Shown here: one piece after another, positions 21,801-33,192 of the stretch
Numbering within the stretch: position 1 is the first letter of the stretch
Layout: every line of letters begins with the position of its first letter
DNA from: Terfezia claveryi
Lineage: Eukaryota; Ascomycota; Pezizomycetes; Pezizales; Pezizaceae
Assembly (NCBI GenBank): GCA_015179025.1
Contig: WHUX01000039.1
Location: 329,671 to 393,670 of the forward strand
Direction of reading: 5' to 3'
Length of the DNA stretch: 64,000 nucleotides
The notes under the pieces: generated by a model
The model's input: the letters and a program-made list of their open reading frames with translations, nothing else
Databases searched by the model: none
What the model was told of the DNA's origin: nothing
Position numbers and translations under genes: made by a program

Positions 21801-22590
21801 TACCACCCCCAGACGGATGGCCAATTGGAGAGGATGAATGCATTATGGAGTAATATCTGCGGGCCTTTGTTGACTACAGCAGGATAACTGGGTTTCGTTG
21901 CTGGCCACCTGCGAATTCGCTACGAACAACCAGTTCTCGAATCCTCCAAAACCTCACCTTTCCTAGCTAACTACGGTTGGCACCCCCGGTTCGTAGATGC
22001 CCTGGTACCCCTTCAAAAAGTCAAAAAAGATACCCCGGCCAAGGAGTTTGCAGCTGGGATTGCTGAGCTCTACTCTACCCTGAAAGCTGAGCTAGGATAT
22101 ATACAAGCCAGACAAGCCGAGTATGCCAATGGATCACGGTTGCCAGCCCCCAAATATCAACTAGGGGACAAGGTGTGGCTCTCCAGCCAGCACTTCTAGA
22201 CAGAACAGCCATCTCGCAAGCTCGACCACAAGTTCCCGGGTCCATTCGAGGTGTTGGCTACTGTAGGCACTCACGTCTACCAATTGAGGTTCCCTAAGGA
22301 CATCAAACGACACTCCGTCGTCCATGTCTCCGAGATCGAGCCTGCCACTAGACACCCTCTGCCAGGCCAGGAACACCCCCCACCTCCTCCTGTGGTTATC
22401 TAAGGTGAGGAGGAATGGGAGGTGGAGGAAGTGCTAGACTCCTGAAGAAGATATAGGTGCCTGTAATATAAGGTCAAATGGTTGGAGGACGAGGAGATGA
22501 CCTGGCAACCAGCTGAAGATCTAGAAAACGCACAGGACTTGGTCACTCTGTTCTACCAGCATTACCCCCGGAAACCCCACCCAGCTCAAT
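18810..22590 (+). pseudogene. Element A2 pol (protease, RT, RNase H, integrase, chromodomain)
   Basis: Protease: ALIDCRASGIAFID near 18940-18985, Gly of D-x-G changed to Arg. RT: 19572-20590, with [28 protein letters not shown] and AYLNDILIYS (the YxDD box reads LND, the first Asp changed to Asn). RNase H: ETDASDY near 20608 (catalytic Asp kept). Integrase: LIKEHHDSLVAGHPGVAKTL (21326 on), NRGPQFTSEFWQAFCKLL, YHPQTDGQLERMNA (21800-21840). A chromodomain (EEEWEVEEVLDS) lies at 22405-22540. Frameshifts occur near 20000, 20440, 20640 and 20740, and in the 21020-21170 linker, where a GCTGAGGCT-type repeat has expanded or contracted. Confidence 0.85.
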
Positions 22591-22766
22591 AATGTTCTTG
22601 TCGTCCTAGAATTAGTTATTAGGGTTGTTATTGTCATTGTTGTTGTCATGGTTATTGTTGGTACGTACTTCCAGTGTTGGGGTTGTGTTATAGGTTATTG
22701 GTTATTCGCCTGTCTTGTTTGTTTGTTTTTTTTCGCCTTGCCTCGTGTCGCTGGGGCTCCGAGCCT

Positions 22767-22779
22767 AAAGGGGGGATAG
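22767..22779 (+). other. A2 polypurine tract
   Basis: AAAGGGGGGATAG directly before the 3' LTR start (TGTCACAACC at 22780). It primes plus-strand DNA synthesis in this element class. Confidence 0.75.
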
Positions 22780-23398
22780 TGTCACAACCATCCTTTCCTT
22801 GCTGGGTTTGAGAGTCAGACGGGATTCCGTCCGACTCTCATTATTGTTGATTGATATCGTTGTTATCTCTGTTCCTGAGATAAGGGGTCTCATATTACAA
22901 CCATCCTTTCCTTGCTGGGTTTGAGAGTCAGACGGGATTCCGTCTGACTCTCGTTATTGTTGATTGATATCGTTGTTATATCTGTTTCCGAGATAAGGGG
23001 TCTCGAGAACCTTATTCCTTCTGGTGGCCTTGGCCAGGAAGGAAGCCTGTATATATAGCTTGCTCTCTCTACCCTCTCGTTGGATCCCCATCCAACATCT
23101 TGTATACCAAATACAAGACCTTGTCTCTCTGCGAAGGTGTACCTCCCTTGTACACCCTCTCATCTTGCCTTGTCCCATGAATAGCTCTACAGCACAGCTG
23201 CCCCCCTCCGACACACACAGCAACTGCCTCCGCATGTCTCGTGCCCCTGGCTCTCTGCCCCTCTTGCCTCTTGCCCTTGCCCCCCGTCCCAGCCTTCCCC
23301 TAGTCATATACGTAGCATTTCTACATGTGTCTTGCCCTAGCCTCTGCCTTCTTCCTAGTGTACCCCTTAGTCACATTGTCTCCTGAGCACACGTTACA
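22780..23398 (+). repeat. Element A2 3' LTR
   Basis: 619 bp, same length as the 5' LTR and with the same 113-bp U3 duplication (second unit from 22894). Ends CACGTTACA, followed by the duplicated target GTAAG. Confidence 0.88.
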
Positions 23399-26300
23399 GT
23401 AAGCATGAGTACCTACAGCCACCAACACCTCGAATGGGCCCAAGCACTTGTGGTCAAGCTTGCAGAATAGTCGTTCCATCCAGAAGTGTCTGCTGGATAG
23501 TCATACTTTGTTTCCAGGCTCGTACCTCGGTACTGGTAGTCTTGACCCATTGGCAAACTTGGCTTGTCCAGCTTGGACGTATCCCAACTCGACCTTTAGG
23601 GTAGAGTGCAACTCAGCAATCTCCGTGGTGAACTCCTTAGCTGGGGTGTTCTTCCTAGCCTTGTGCAGAGGTGCCAACAAGTCCACAAAATGAGGGTGCC
23701 AGCTATAATTAGCCAGGAATGGGGAAGTCTTCAGAGAGAAATAGTTGTTAGTAGTGAACTTACAGGTTGCCAGTAGCAACACCCAGTTGTTTTGCTGGTA
23801 ATTGATGTATGCCTTAAGGTTCTGCTCTATGATAGCATTCATTCATTTGGACTGACCATCTGTCTGGGGGTGATATACTGTAGAAAGGTGTATGTTGATT
23901 TCCAGGAGTTTGCAGAGGACCTTCTAGAAATCTGACACGAATCGAGGACAATGGTCAGAGGCAATCAATTTGAGGAGGCCATGGTATCAGAATACATTAT
24001 TGTGATAGAGGCTGGCTAATTCCAGGGTAGAGCAGGTATCCCGACAAGGTACAATATACCTCATCTTAGTTAGTCTGTCCACTACTATAAGAATGGCATT
24101 AAACCTTGAGTCTTTTGGCATCCCAGTTACGAAGTCTATGGTCAGGTATTACCAAGGTCGGTATGGAATCTCTTAGGGTTTCAGGGTCCCATACGGGGCA
24201 TGATGGGTAGGTTTTGTATGCTTGTAGATATGGCAGTTCCATATATACCGCTCCACCTCCTTCCGTTGAGCAATCCACATATATTGTTTAGATTGCAACT
24301 CTAATGTCTTAGCCACTACAGGGTGACCCATAGCCAAGGTGTCATGGTGCTCCTTAATCAGCCTTAACCATAGTCCATTGTCCGCAGGTACGTAGAGATG
24401 GTCAAGGTGGTAAAGAAGACCATCCTGGATGCTGCATTCAGCCAGGGAGATCTTTGTGTACTAACACTGTCCAGACTCTACTGTGGCAATTATATCCTTG
24501 ACCAGGGGGTCCTCCGAATGTACCTGTCGTATCTGCTGAAAGAGGTCAGCTTTGGCACTGGCATCAGTAGGAGCATTAGCCACTAGGTTGAGATATTTAG
24601 GTTTTAGTACCACCTGATTCTGGTACTACAGCCTTTCATCCCCTCCTTTAGAGAGATCTCCAGATCTCCTGGTCATTGTATCCGGCTTACCCCCAGCCTT
24701 TCTAGGTCGATACCTGATTTTAAAGTTGAACCGAGATAGGAACTCTGACCACCTAGCCTGGCGTCGGTTCAGTAGTTTGGTGGTAGTGAAATACTCAAGG
24801 TTCTTATGATCAAACAATATTTCGATAATCCCCTTAGCTGACTCCAGATATGGCCTCCACTACTCGAATACTCACACGATGGCTATTAGCTCCTTGTCAT
24901 AGATCTCGTAATTGTACTCAGCTAGGGAGTGCTTTTTTGAGAAGTATACTACTGGGTGCAGGGTTCCATTAACATACTGGGATAGGATTCCAGTGGAAAC
25001 ATAGTCGGAGGCACCTGTTTCCATGATACACTTACTGTTGGAGTCAAAGTGGGCTAGGATGGGTGCTGAACAGAAGGCTTGCTTAAGGTTCTCGAAGGCT
25101 GATTGGGCTGTAGGATTCCAATGGAATTACTGATTCTTTTCTAGGCCCTTTATTTTTGTCAATGCTGTCAAGAGTACTATGATCTTTGAATAACCTAGGA
25201 TGAACCAGCGGTGGAAATTGGTAAAGCCTAAGAAGACTTGTATATCCTTGAGGTTAGCAGGAGTTTCCCAATCCTAGATTGCTATGACTTTGGCAGGGTC
25301 CATCCTAATACCTTCTGTAGTTATGATCAAGCCCGAGTACTTTACCTCTTGGACATAGAATTTATATTTTTCGGACTTAAGGTATAGCCCAGCCTGCTCC
25401 AGCTTCTCCAATACCTTCCTGACATGGATCCTGTATTCTGCCAGGGAATCCGAGTATATGAGGATGTCGTCCAGATAAGCTGTACAGAATACATCTAAGA
25501 AGTCTTGTAAGGTGTTATTGATGAAGTGCTAGAAAGAGGCAGGGGTATTGGTTAACCCGAAGGGTATAACATTGTACTCGAAATACCCATACTTGATCCA
25601 AAAAGCTGTCTTCCACTCTTCACCTTCTGCAATCCATACCAGGTTATAGGCCCCTCTCAGATCTAGTTTGGTAAACCATTTTGCCTTAGATAGCCTTGCC
25701 AGGGTCTCCTGAATCAAAGGCAAAGGGTACCTGTTCTTCACCATTATTTCATTTAGGCCATAATAGTCTACACACAACTGGAGAGATCCATCCAATTTCT
25801 TAACGAATAGCATGGGTGCACCAGCTGGGGAGGAGCTATAGCGAATAAAGCTCTTATTGAGATTTTCTTCTAGGTACTTCTTTAAGGCTTCTAGTTCTGC
25901 TCGAGACATTCTATACAATGGTATATAGGGGGGGGTCTTGCCTTCCAGCAAGGGGATGGTATAGTCATATGGCTGGTGAGGGGCAAGCTTTTCTATAGCT
26001 TTCTCAGAAAATAAGTCTATGAACTCATAATATTCATTTAAAACCAAAGATTTCTATTCTCCTTTGGATTGCAGCTTGTTGATTTCCAGGTTGACTTCAT
26101 AGATTGACAGGGTATGGGCCTTTAGTTTGTGCCTTTTGGTAAGTTAAGCAAAGGCCCCAGCTCCAATGAAGCTGACATTCAGGAGTTTTGGGGGTGTGAG
26201 GGGGATATAGGGAGCAGGTGAAACAGGGGAAACAGGGGAAACAGGGGGATTGGTAGCATCAATGTGTGCGGGCTGGTATACCACCTAAGTTGGATGGATT

Positions 26301-26809
26301 ATAGGGGGCAGTAATATATACAGACTAGTAATGGTGGCCTTCGGTCATCCACAGTATTTTCTGCAGTAAGGGCTATTAAAGTGCAGGGTATAGGAGCCAA
26401 AGCTGACTGATATATTATGTATCATTAGCCAAGGGATTCTGAGGATGATTGGATACTTAAGCTTGGTAATGAATATAGGGAGGTTTTCGGAGTGATCTAC
26501 GATCTGGACAGGCGTACAGGTGATGTCTGTGATAGCTCCAGAAGAGATAGGTCGGCCATCAATAACATCAAGGAGGTGTGGAGTCTTAAGCTCAGATATA
26601 GGTATGGCATGTTTACTGACGAAGGTCTGGTTAATAAAGACAATTCCTAATACTCTACAGTCTACAAGAGCTGTTGTGTCAAGTATTTTACTAGTACCAT
26701 TAAAAGATATTGTGATAGGTACAACAAGGTGCTCATTGAATAGGTGAGACTTATCAACAGATATAGACGAAGTAGAGAGTACAGGAACAGAAAATGCAGA
26801 TAATGACAA
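23399..26809 (-). pseudogene. Element E pol (protease, RT, RNase H, integrase)
   Basis: Minus strand from 26809: protease start MSLSAFSVPVLSTSS with ALVDCRVLGIVFIN (D-C-R for D-C-G), then RT at 26047-25529 ([60 protein letters not shown]). RNase H and linker follow (24817-24626, [20 protein letters not shown]), then integrase (about 24600-23850) and its C-terminus (23842-23501, NYFSLKTSPFLANYSWHPHF). A2 cuts off the last part. Multiple TAG stops. Confidence 0.8.
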
Positions 26810-26819
26810 ATAGTCTAGG

Positions 26820-28110
26820 GCAGGTCCCTTGCTAGTATCAGTGACTAGGCAAGGGACAGGGCTTTTCCCGACTCATCTACCTCTTCGATCCTAGATTTAG
26901 AGATAGTGTGGGCAGCCATTGAATGGTTTTTTTGGAGGGGAAACGCTATGATAAAATGATCCTCTTTCCCATAAGCGATAAACAGCCTATTATTGCAGCG
27001 ACGTTCCCTCTCTTCTTATATTAGGTGGGGCCTTCCTGATGATAAATCCATGGGGGTGGTGCCGCAAGCCACCAGAGATGGGTAGGCTGGCTTATTGGCT
27101 GTAGCTTGGGTCTGAAGGCTCGGACTCGGGTTCTAAGGTCAAGGTTGCTGTATTTGGCTCTGAGTATGCTGTGTTCTCATAGGTCGATAGGTACTGGAGG
27201 CACTGGTCTGGACTCTCAACCTAGCTAATTTTTGCTCCATCTTAGATGCCTGATCAATGTATTCATCGAGGGTCTTAACATCTAAAGATTGCAGGAGGGC
27301 CTTTTTGAGCTCAATATTAAGGCCTTCTTAGAATTGTTCCTACTTCACCTGATCATTCCACTCCACCTCTGCTGCCAACTTTGAGAATTCAGCAACATAT
27401 GCTGAAAGGTCATGACCTTTCTGTTTTAGTTTTCGGAGAGTACAAGTTGCTGTACCTATATGGTTTAGGTCCCCAAAAGTGCAGTTGAGGATTGTGAACA
27501 GAGCAGTGATATCAGGAAGGTTGAAGTGATTATCGAGCACATAGGGTTGGACCTGGTCCAAAGCTATGCCCTCCAGTAGGCTGTATACATATGCTAATCG
27601 GTACTGAATGGTAGGGAACTTTGCAGCATCCCTATTTAGTTTGATCTTGATGGAATTTTTCCAAGCTTTCAGGTGAGTCCTGTTGACATTAAACTTTGGT
27701 GGGGTGGGGAGATCCTGGGTCTTAGGTGCCTGAGATACTTGGGGTGCTGGAGCTGCTTGGCTTTTAATTATGTCTAGGGCTCTATTCAGAGTCTGGATAG
27801 TTCTTCTTTCATTGATTAAGTGGTTCTGGGTGGTCGCGAAGTTGCTTTGGCAGGAGGCGGGGTCAGCCTAGCATAAGAGGAGGTCTTTGGTGAGTATCGT
27901 AACCTTATCATTGGTCCTAGTCTGTTTTTGTTGGCCTTCATATATGGCTGATTCTAGTCATTGGCCTAGGGCATCTATAACAAGGTATATGTCGATAATG
28001 GTCTGGCAATAACTGCCGAAGTCAGCCTGGTTAATAGGAATAAGCAGGGCTTGCTAGGCTTGAAACCTAGTAGTAAGAGTGGAGTCTTGGGTAGCCATTG
28101 AGCATACCAG
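26820..28110 (-). pseudogene. Element E gag
   Basis: Minus strand; the best-preserved part is 27561-27340, MDQVQPYVLDNHFNLPDITA then FTILNCTFGDLNHIGTATCT and GHDLSAYVAEFSKLAAEVEW, aligning with the A1 gag. N-terminal and zinc-knuckle parts are recognisable but broken by stops. Confidence 0.7.
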
Positions 28111-28122
28111 ATGATCAAAGTG

Positions 28123-28131
28123 ATCCAACGT
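28123..28131 (-). other. Element E primer-binding site (self-priming type, predicted)
   Basis: Minus-strand ACGTTGGAT, two bases inside the 5' LTR (28134). The predicted mRNA start in the LTR is at 28412-28404, RIP-eroded to ATCTAATAT, downstream of a TATATATA run near 28446-28454. Confidence 0.5.
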
Positions 28132-28133
28132 AG

Positions 28134-28679
28134 TATAACGTGGGCTTTGGGGAATAAGACGACCAAGGGATATGCCAGGGTAAGGGCAGGGCTAGGGTAA
28201 CATACACATGTAGGAACATTACGTGTATGACTAGGGGAAGGCTGAAATGGGAGACAAGGATAAGAGGCCGAGACACGTAGAAGCGGTTGCCGTGTATGTC
28301 GAAAGGAGGCAGCTATGCTGCAAAGTTGTTTACGAAGCCAGGGTGGTATACAGAGAAAGTATACCAGTACAGGGGAAGCAAGGTCCTGTATTGGGTTTAC
28401 AAGATATTAGATAGGGATCCAATGATAGTACGAGGGCAAAGGACTTTATATATATGAGCCGCCAGGATAATGGGAGAAATAAACTTCTCGAGATCCCTAT
28501 CACGGAAGCCCAGCAGGATAATGATAATCCATCACGTATGATTATAGGTGATGACAAAGACAGCAATGACAATAACCCATTACCTGTAATTGCAGGTGAT
28601 ACCAAAGGTAATAATGACTATAACTTATCACCTACGATCGCAGGTGGTAATAAAGACAACTGAATACATGGTTGTGACA
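28134..28679 (-). repeat. Element E 5' LTR
   Basis: 546 bp, TATAACGTGGG...GGTTGTGACA on the plus strand. It contains three eroded B-type palindromes near 28529-28650. Confidence 0.85.
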
Positions 28680-29500
28680 CTATGAGACATTCTATAGAGG
28701 GGCCTATAGGGTGGGTTTTTACCTTGAATCAGGGAGATAGTGTGGTCGCATAGTCGGTGGGATGTGAGCTTCTCTGCGGCCTTTTTCGAGAACAGGTTAA
28801 TGAACTCATGGTATTTGTCTGGAACCATAGATTTCTACTCCCCCTTAAACCTTATCTTATTGATTTTCAGGTTTACGTTATGTATGGAGTAGGCATGCGC
28901 CTTCAGCTTGTGCTTCCTAGAAAGGTAGACGAAAGTCCCGGCTCCAATAAAGTTGATATTGAGGGGTTTTGGTGAGAGGGTTTTAGCGACCATCTGGCTA
29001 GAATCTTCTACCAGAGGTAGTAGAGCACACAGCCCTTTAACGGCAGTCATTGGAGCACTACAGTGCTTCTTACAATACCCACTGTTGAAATTTAAGGTAT
29101 AAGAGATAAAGTTAATAGAGACATCATACATTTGGAGCCACTAGATCCCCAAAACAATAGGGTATTTGAATTTAGTCACAAATATTGGGAGACTTTCCAA
29201 GTGGTCTCCAATGGCACTAGGCAAGTATGTGAGGTCGATGATAGCTCTGGAAGAGATAGGGCGGCCATCAATGACATCGAGAATGTGAGAGGTCTTTAAC
29301 TAGTAGGTTGCTATAGAATTTTTATTGACAAAGGCCTGATCAATAAATACAATTCCTGAAGTACCACAATCTATTAGAGCTGTTGTTACCACTCTTTTAC
29401 TATTAAATTTAACAGTTATTGGTACTACAAAATGCTCACCAAACAAGCAAGATTCATCAACAGACAAAGGTGTAGGCAAAGAAAATACAGATAAAGATAA
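28680..29500 (-). pseudogene. Element D pol, N-terminal part (protease and start of RT)
   Basis: Minus strand 29480-28690: protease region, then MYDVSINFISYTLNFNSGYC, HKLKAHAYSIHNVNLKINKI, VPDKYHEFINLFSKKAAEKL and PPYRPLYRMSHS. The frame stops at the insertion of E and continues at 15960. It lacks most of the Pro-rich linker seen in A1. Confidence 0.75.
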
Positions 29501-30715
29501 ATAGTCCTGGGCAGGTCCCTTGCTAGTATCAGTAACTAGGCAAGGGACTCCCCTTTTCTTGACTCTTCAACTTCCTCAATTTGTAACTAGGATATAGTAT
29601 GGGCACCTAGGGAGCGGTTCTTGTGGAGGGTACACACTGCAATAAAATAGTCTCCTTTGCTACAGGTGATGTCTAGCCTATTGTTGCGGCAGTGATCTCT
29701 TTCCCCCTGAGTGAGCTAGGGTCTTCCCAAAAATAGGTCCATTGGGGTGGTTTCCCCAACTACTATAGAACGGTGTGCTGCCTTAACTAGGTTGAGTTGA
29801 TTCTGGGAGCAGGGTTGCGATGGGTTCCTGTGGTACTGATTCTGGAGGTAGGGGTACAATAGGTTCTAGGAGGGATAGATCCGGGCCTGTTGCATCCTCA
29901 ACTTGGCCATTCTTTGGTCCACCTATGAGGCCAGATCAATGAGCTCCTCAAGAGTTTTGGCTGGAGACAGAATAAGGTACTTTTTGATCTTGACACTAAG
30001 GCCCTCTTCGAACTGTTCTAGTTTTACCTAGTCCTTCTATGGTACTTTTGCCACTAGCCTCGAAAATTCAGCTATATATATCAAGAGGTTATTGCATCAT
30101 TGTCTTAGGGCCCGAAGGGCTCTGGTAGCTATTCCTGCTGGGTCTAGATCTCCAAACATTCTATTGAGGATAGCGTAGAGTACAGGAATGTCTGCTAGTT
30201 TGATACTCGAGTCTTGGATGTATAGTTGGACTTGATACAAGGCTTTATTCTCCAATAGGCCATACACATAGACCAAGCAGTATTGGATGGTAGGGAACTT
30301 TGCAGCGTCCCTATTTAGCTTAATATTGATTGTGTTTTTCCATGATTAGAGGCAGGACCTTTCGCCATTAAATTTCAGTAGAGTGGGGAGGTCCTATGTT
30401 TTAGGGGCCTGAGGTGCCTGATTCCCAGGGTTTATTGTATCCAGGGCCCTGGTCAGAGTTTAGACAGTTCTCTTTTCATTGGCCAAGTCCTTCTGGTAGG
30501 ATGTAATGTCCTTTGTAAGTATTATGATTTCGTCCTCAGCTCTGGCCAGTTTCTGTTGGGCTTTACGCATGGCTGCTTCTAGTTGCAAACCCATGGTATC
30601 CGCAGTGAGGTAAATATCGATGATGGTATTATGATAGTTATTAAAGTCAGTCTAATTTTTTGGGATTGGCAGTACTTACTAGGCTTAGAATCTAGCTCCT
30701 AGAAGCATAGTAGTG
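29501..30715 (-). pseudogene. Element D gag
   Basis: Recognised by alignment with the gag of A1 and E: the zinc-knuckle region near 29640, capsid block near 30000-30300, and N-terminal helices near 30500-30700. Stops in every frame; no long open stretch remains. Confidence 0.6.
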
Positions 30716-30760
30716 GTTTCTTGAGTTGCTATAATATAGGCATACTAGTTGGTCAAGGTG

Positions 30761-30769
30761 ATCCAACAT
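30761..30769 (-). other. Element D primer-binding site (self-priming type, predicted)
   Basis: Minus-strand ATGTTGGAT, two bases inside the LTR at 30772. The predicted mRNA start is ATCCAATGT at 31046-31038, so each side is one transition from the ancestral pair. Confidence 0.5.
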
Positions 30770-30771
30770 AG

Positions 30772-31302
30772 TGTAATGACTGCTCTGGGGACAAGGTAAC
30801 TAAGGGGTATACTAGAGCAATGGCCAGGCTAGAATAATATATATGTAGGAATGCCATATGTATGGCTAGGGGAAAAGGCTTAGAATAGGGGCTAGGGTGA
30901 GGGTGAGAGAGGCACATGGGAGTAGTAGAAAGCAGCAGGGTTGCAGAGCTGTTCGATAGATTATGGCAGGATGAGGGGGTATACAAGGGAGATACAGCTT
31001 CATAGAGAGAAGCAAGGTCCTGTATTAGGTATATAAGACATTGGATGGTTATCTAATGAGAGGGTGGAGAAATAAAGATATATATATATGATTCCAAGCC
31101 AAGGCCATGGAAGGAATAAGCTTCCTGAGATTCCTATCTTGGAAGCTAAGATTACAATTACCTATCAACGACACTCAAATAAGCCTGTTCGAGTGTCAGA
31201 ACAGCATGATACCCGAACAAGCCTATTCAAGTATCAAAACAGTATGACACCCGAACCAGCCAGTTTGACCGTCAAATCAAGATGAAGAGCACAGTTATGA
31301 TA
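30772..31302 (-). repeat. Element D 5' LTR
   Basis: 531 bp, TGTAATGACTG...AGTTATGATA. It contains the triple 28-bp palindrome array near 31168-31275. It is followed directly by half of a B-type LTR. Confidence 0.85.
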
Positions 31303-31465
31303 CTAAATATGCTTCCCAAGATCTCAATCTCGGAAGCCAAGCAAGGTAATGATAACAATAACCCATCACCTGCGATCACAGGTGAAAAGAAAGACAACAA
31401 TAGCAATAACCCATCACCTACAATTGCAGGTGATGGTGAGGACAACAGAGCACATGGTTGTGACA
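31303..31465 (-). repeat. B-type LTR fragment (U3 end only)
   Basis: From ATGCTTCCCAAGATCTCAA to GGTTGTGACA it matches the last 160 bp of the solo LTR at 12721-13303, including two palindromes with arms CATCACCTGCGA / CATCACCTACAA. The rest of this LTR is missing to the left, where D begins, and does not appear left of 11840 either. Confidence 0.75.
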
Positions 31466-32078
31466 ATCTTACCTAAACTCAAACTAAGATAGCTAGGTCT
31501 ATTTCCTATTATTTCTAGTAATTTTAAATACAATAATTATAGTCTGGACCTATTTAGGGAACCTGATCTTCACTTTATATATAATACTTTTCATATTAGC
31601 AAACTCAAACCTTATTATAGAAATGATTTTACCCAGTTCTCTTATAGATAAACTTAAGAACTGGAACCAATTCAAGATAATTATTATAAAGTTAAAAAAG
31701 CATTAGAATTCAGAACAGCTTCTAGAACTAGATTAAGATAATATAAGGTTAGATAGCTAGAATACTCTCCTAAATATAATTCCTAAGTAAATACTAAGGA
31801 TATCACTACCAAAATTATTCAAGACTTCTGGATAACTAGAAGGATAGACAATATATTCACAAGATAATGAATAAGTAGAAGAAGATAAGGGCTATAAACT
31901 AGAGATAAGATCTGAGCTCTTATCTAATAGAAATAAGATAGAATTATAAGTCAAGGAAACATTAAGGATAATCATATTAATGCTAATATAATAATAATAT
32001 ATTAAATCTTAAGATGTATGGAAATTAATTTAATAGAACAAAAGAAGTAAAGATAGGAAATCCTTCTATGTAGGCAAG
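31466..32078 (+). pseudogene. Family X pol tail (copy 1): integrase C-terminus and chromodomain
   Basis: Plus strand, aligning with the minus-strand X element near 57740-57100: the stretch corresponding to SPKLKPKWLGPFPIISSN at 31475-31540, YISKLKPYY near 31590, and the chromodomain KVLEFRTA region near 31690-31760. Every line has TAG or TAA stops; the mutation load is much heavier than in the A/D/E elements. Confidence 0.65.
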
Positions 32079-32713
32079 TGTAATAGTAAATATTATTTCA
32101 TTACTTATATAATTGTTTATATAGTTTTATATTTCCTATATTACTACTATATTATATAACTAATCCTTTTGGTTGAAGGACTAGCTTTCTACTACTTTCT
32201 ACTACTTTATAAGCATCCACAGTATATGAAGTTTACTATGGGAAATTCTATAGAACTTGCTATATTAGCATATCCTTATTATGGCTGCATAACCTTTATT
32301 TTAGGCTGCATAAATATTACTATAGCTATATAACCTCTTTTATATAGTATACTACCTTTTGGTATACTATCCTTTATTGTATTTGTTTCTATAGTTATCA
32401 GATCTTAGAGAAGTATAAATAGGCTAATAGATTTCTTCTAAAATCTATAAGAAGAATTTGAGAAGTACACAAGTATCTATTAGTAAGCCTATATTAAAAT
32501 CAAATCAAGATTCTATAGCTTAAATAGTACAAATTTATATAAATTAGATTATATTAGTTAATTACTATTCTCTAATAGAATATCCTACATAATAATCTCC
32601 CTACCCTTCTAGGGTACTACCTTAGCAAAACAAAAATATACAAATATCTATGTCTATAGATATAGACTGTATAAATAATACTAAATAAATTCTGTCTGGT
32701 ATTATTTATTATA
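32079..32713 (+). repeat. Family X LTR (copy 1)
   Basis: Starts TGTAATAGTAAA and ends TTTATTATA. About 635 bp, aligning end to end with the X LTR at 56414-57093 (minus), including GAGAAGTATAAATAGGC (TATA box). It is followed at once by X integrase sequence, so copy 1 sits inside copy 2. Confidence 0.75.
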
Positions 32714-33192
32714 ATATTCCTATTAAAGAAGATTATATAGTTTGTATTTTATGACTTTAGATAATTATTGATAGATAATTAGAATTTATTATTTCTGTCT
32801 TAGATAATTTTATAGCAAAACAATATATTACTACTTTTGATACTTATATAGTCTCAACTATAGGATATCATTTTTGTATTGTTTTTAATTGAGATACTTT
32901 TTTTATATTAATACACTTTTAAAATTGGGCTAAAAATAAAGGAATTAAGTTAGAACTGTCTACTATATATTATCAATATATAGATAGACAATTGGAAATT
33001 ATGATCAAAGAAATTCTGTAAATAGTAAAAGCTTGTAAAATTAAAGAATTTAATTGGTTACAAAAACTGCCAGAGATATAGTTGAAACTTAATTATAGGT
33101 ATGATACTGCTAGCCAGAATAGCTCCTATTCTATACTATTTAGATTTAATGCATATCTTAGTGTATTAATACTTCCATATTCTATTAATATA
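32714..33192 (+). pseudogene. Family X integrase core (copy 2, left part)
   Basis: Corresponds to the X integrase stretch from NIPIEEDHVVCISGLWTIVD to LGVLILPYPIN (see 57416-61990). A short open part at 33082-33192 reads MKLNYRYDTASQNSSYSILF. Cut by the foldback element at 33193. Confidence 0.7.

Larger units (their letters stand above)
16970..23398 (+). mobile_element. Element A2: full-length gypsy chromovirus with perfect target duplication
   Basis: Two 619-bp LTRs (16970-17588 and 22780-23398) in plus orientation, flanked by GTAAG at 16965-16969 and 23399-23403. Internal order is primer site, gag, protease, RT, RNase H, integrase, chromodomain, polypurine tract. It sits in the integrase C-terminus of E. 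Both LTRs carry a 113-bp tandem duplication of their first bases, absent from A1. Coding parts have several stops and frameshifts. Confidence 0.9.
15961..28679 (-). mobile_element. Element E: gypsy chromovirus nested in D, itself split by A2
   Basis: Two 546-bp LTRs (15961-16506 and 28134-28679) face the same way, with gag to chromodomain between them on the minus strand. The insertion lies in the RT N-terminus of D: the D frame stops at 15960 and resumes at 28680 with the expected sequence. Target duplication is imperfect (ACATG at 15956-15960, CTATG at 28680-28684). The element is interrupted by A2 (16970-23398), which carries its own duplication. Confidence 0.85.
11840..31302 (-). mobile_element. 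Element D: nested gypsy chromovirus, outermost shell
   Basis: Two 531-bp LTRs of the same subfamily lie at 11840-12370 and 30772-31302. Between them the coding order on the minus strand is gag (about 30715-29501), protease, RT, RNase H, integrase and chromodomain (to 12568). The body is split by a solo LTR (12721-13303) and by element E (15961-28679). Coding parts are riddled with TAG stops. Flanking 5-mers (ATAGC on the left, CTAAA on the right) do not match, so one flank has been rearranged or the two LTRs are not from one insertion event. Confidence 0.8.
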
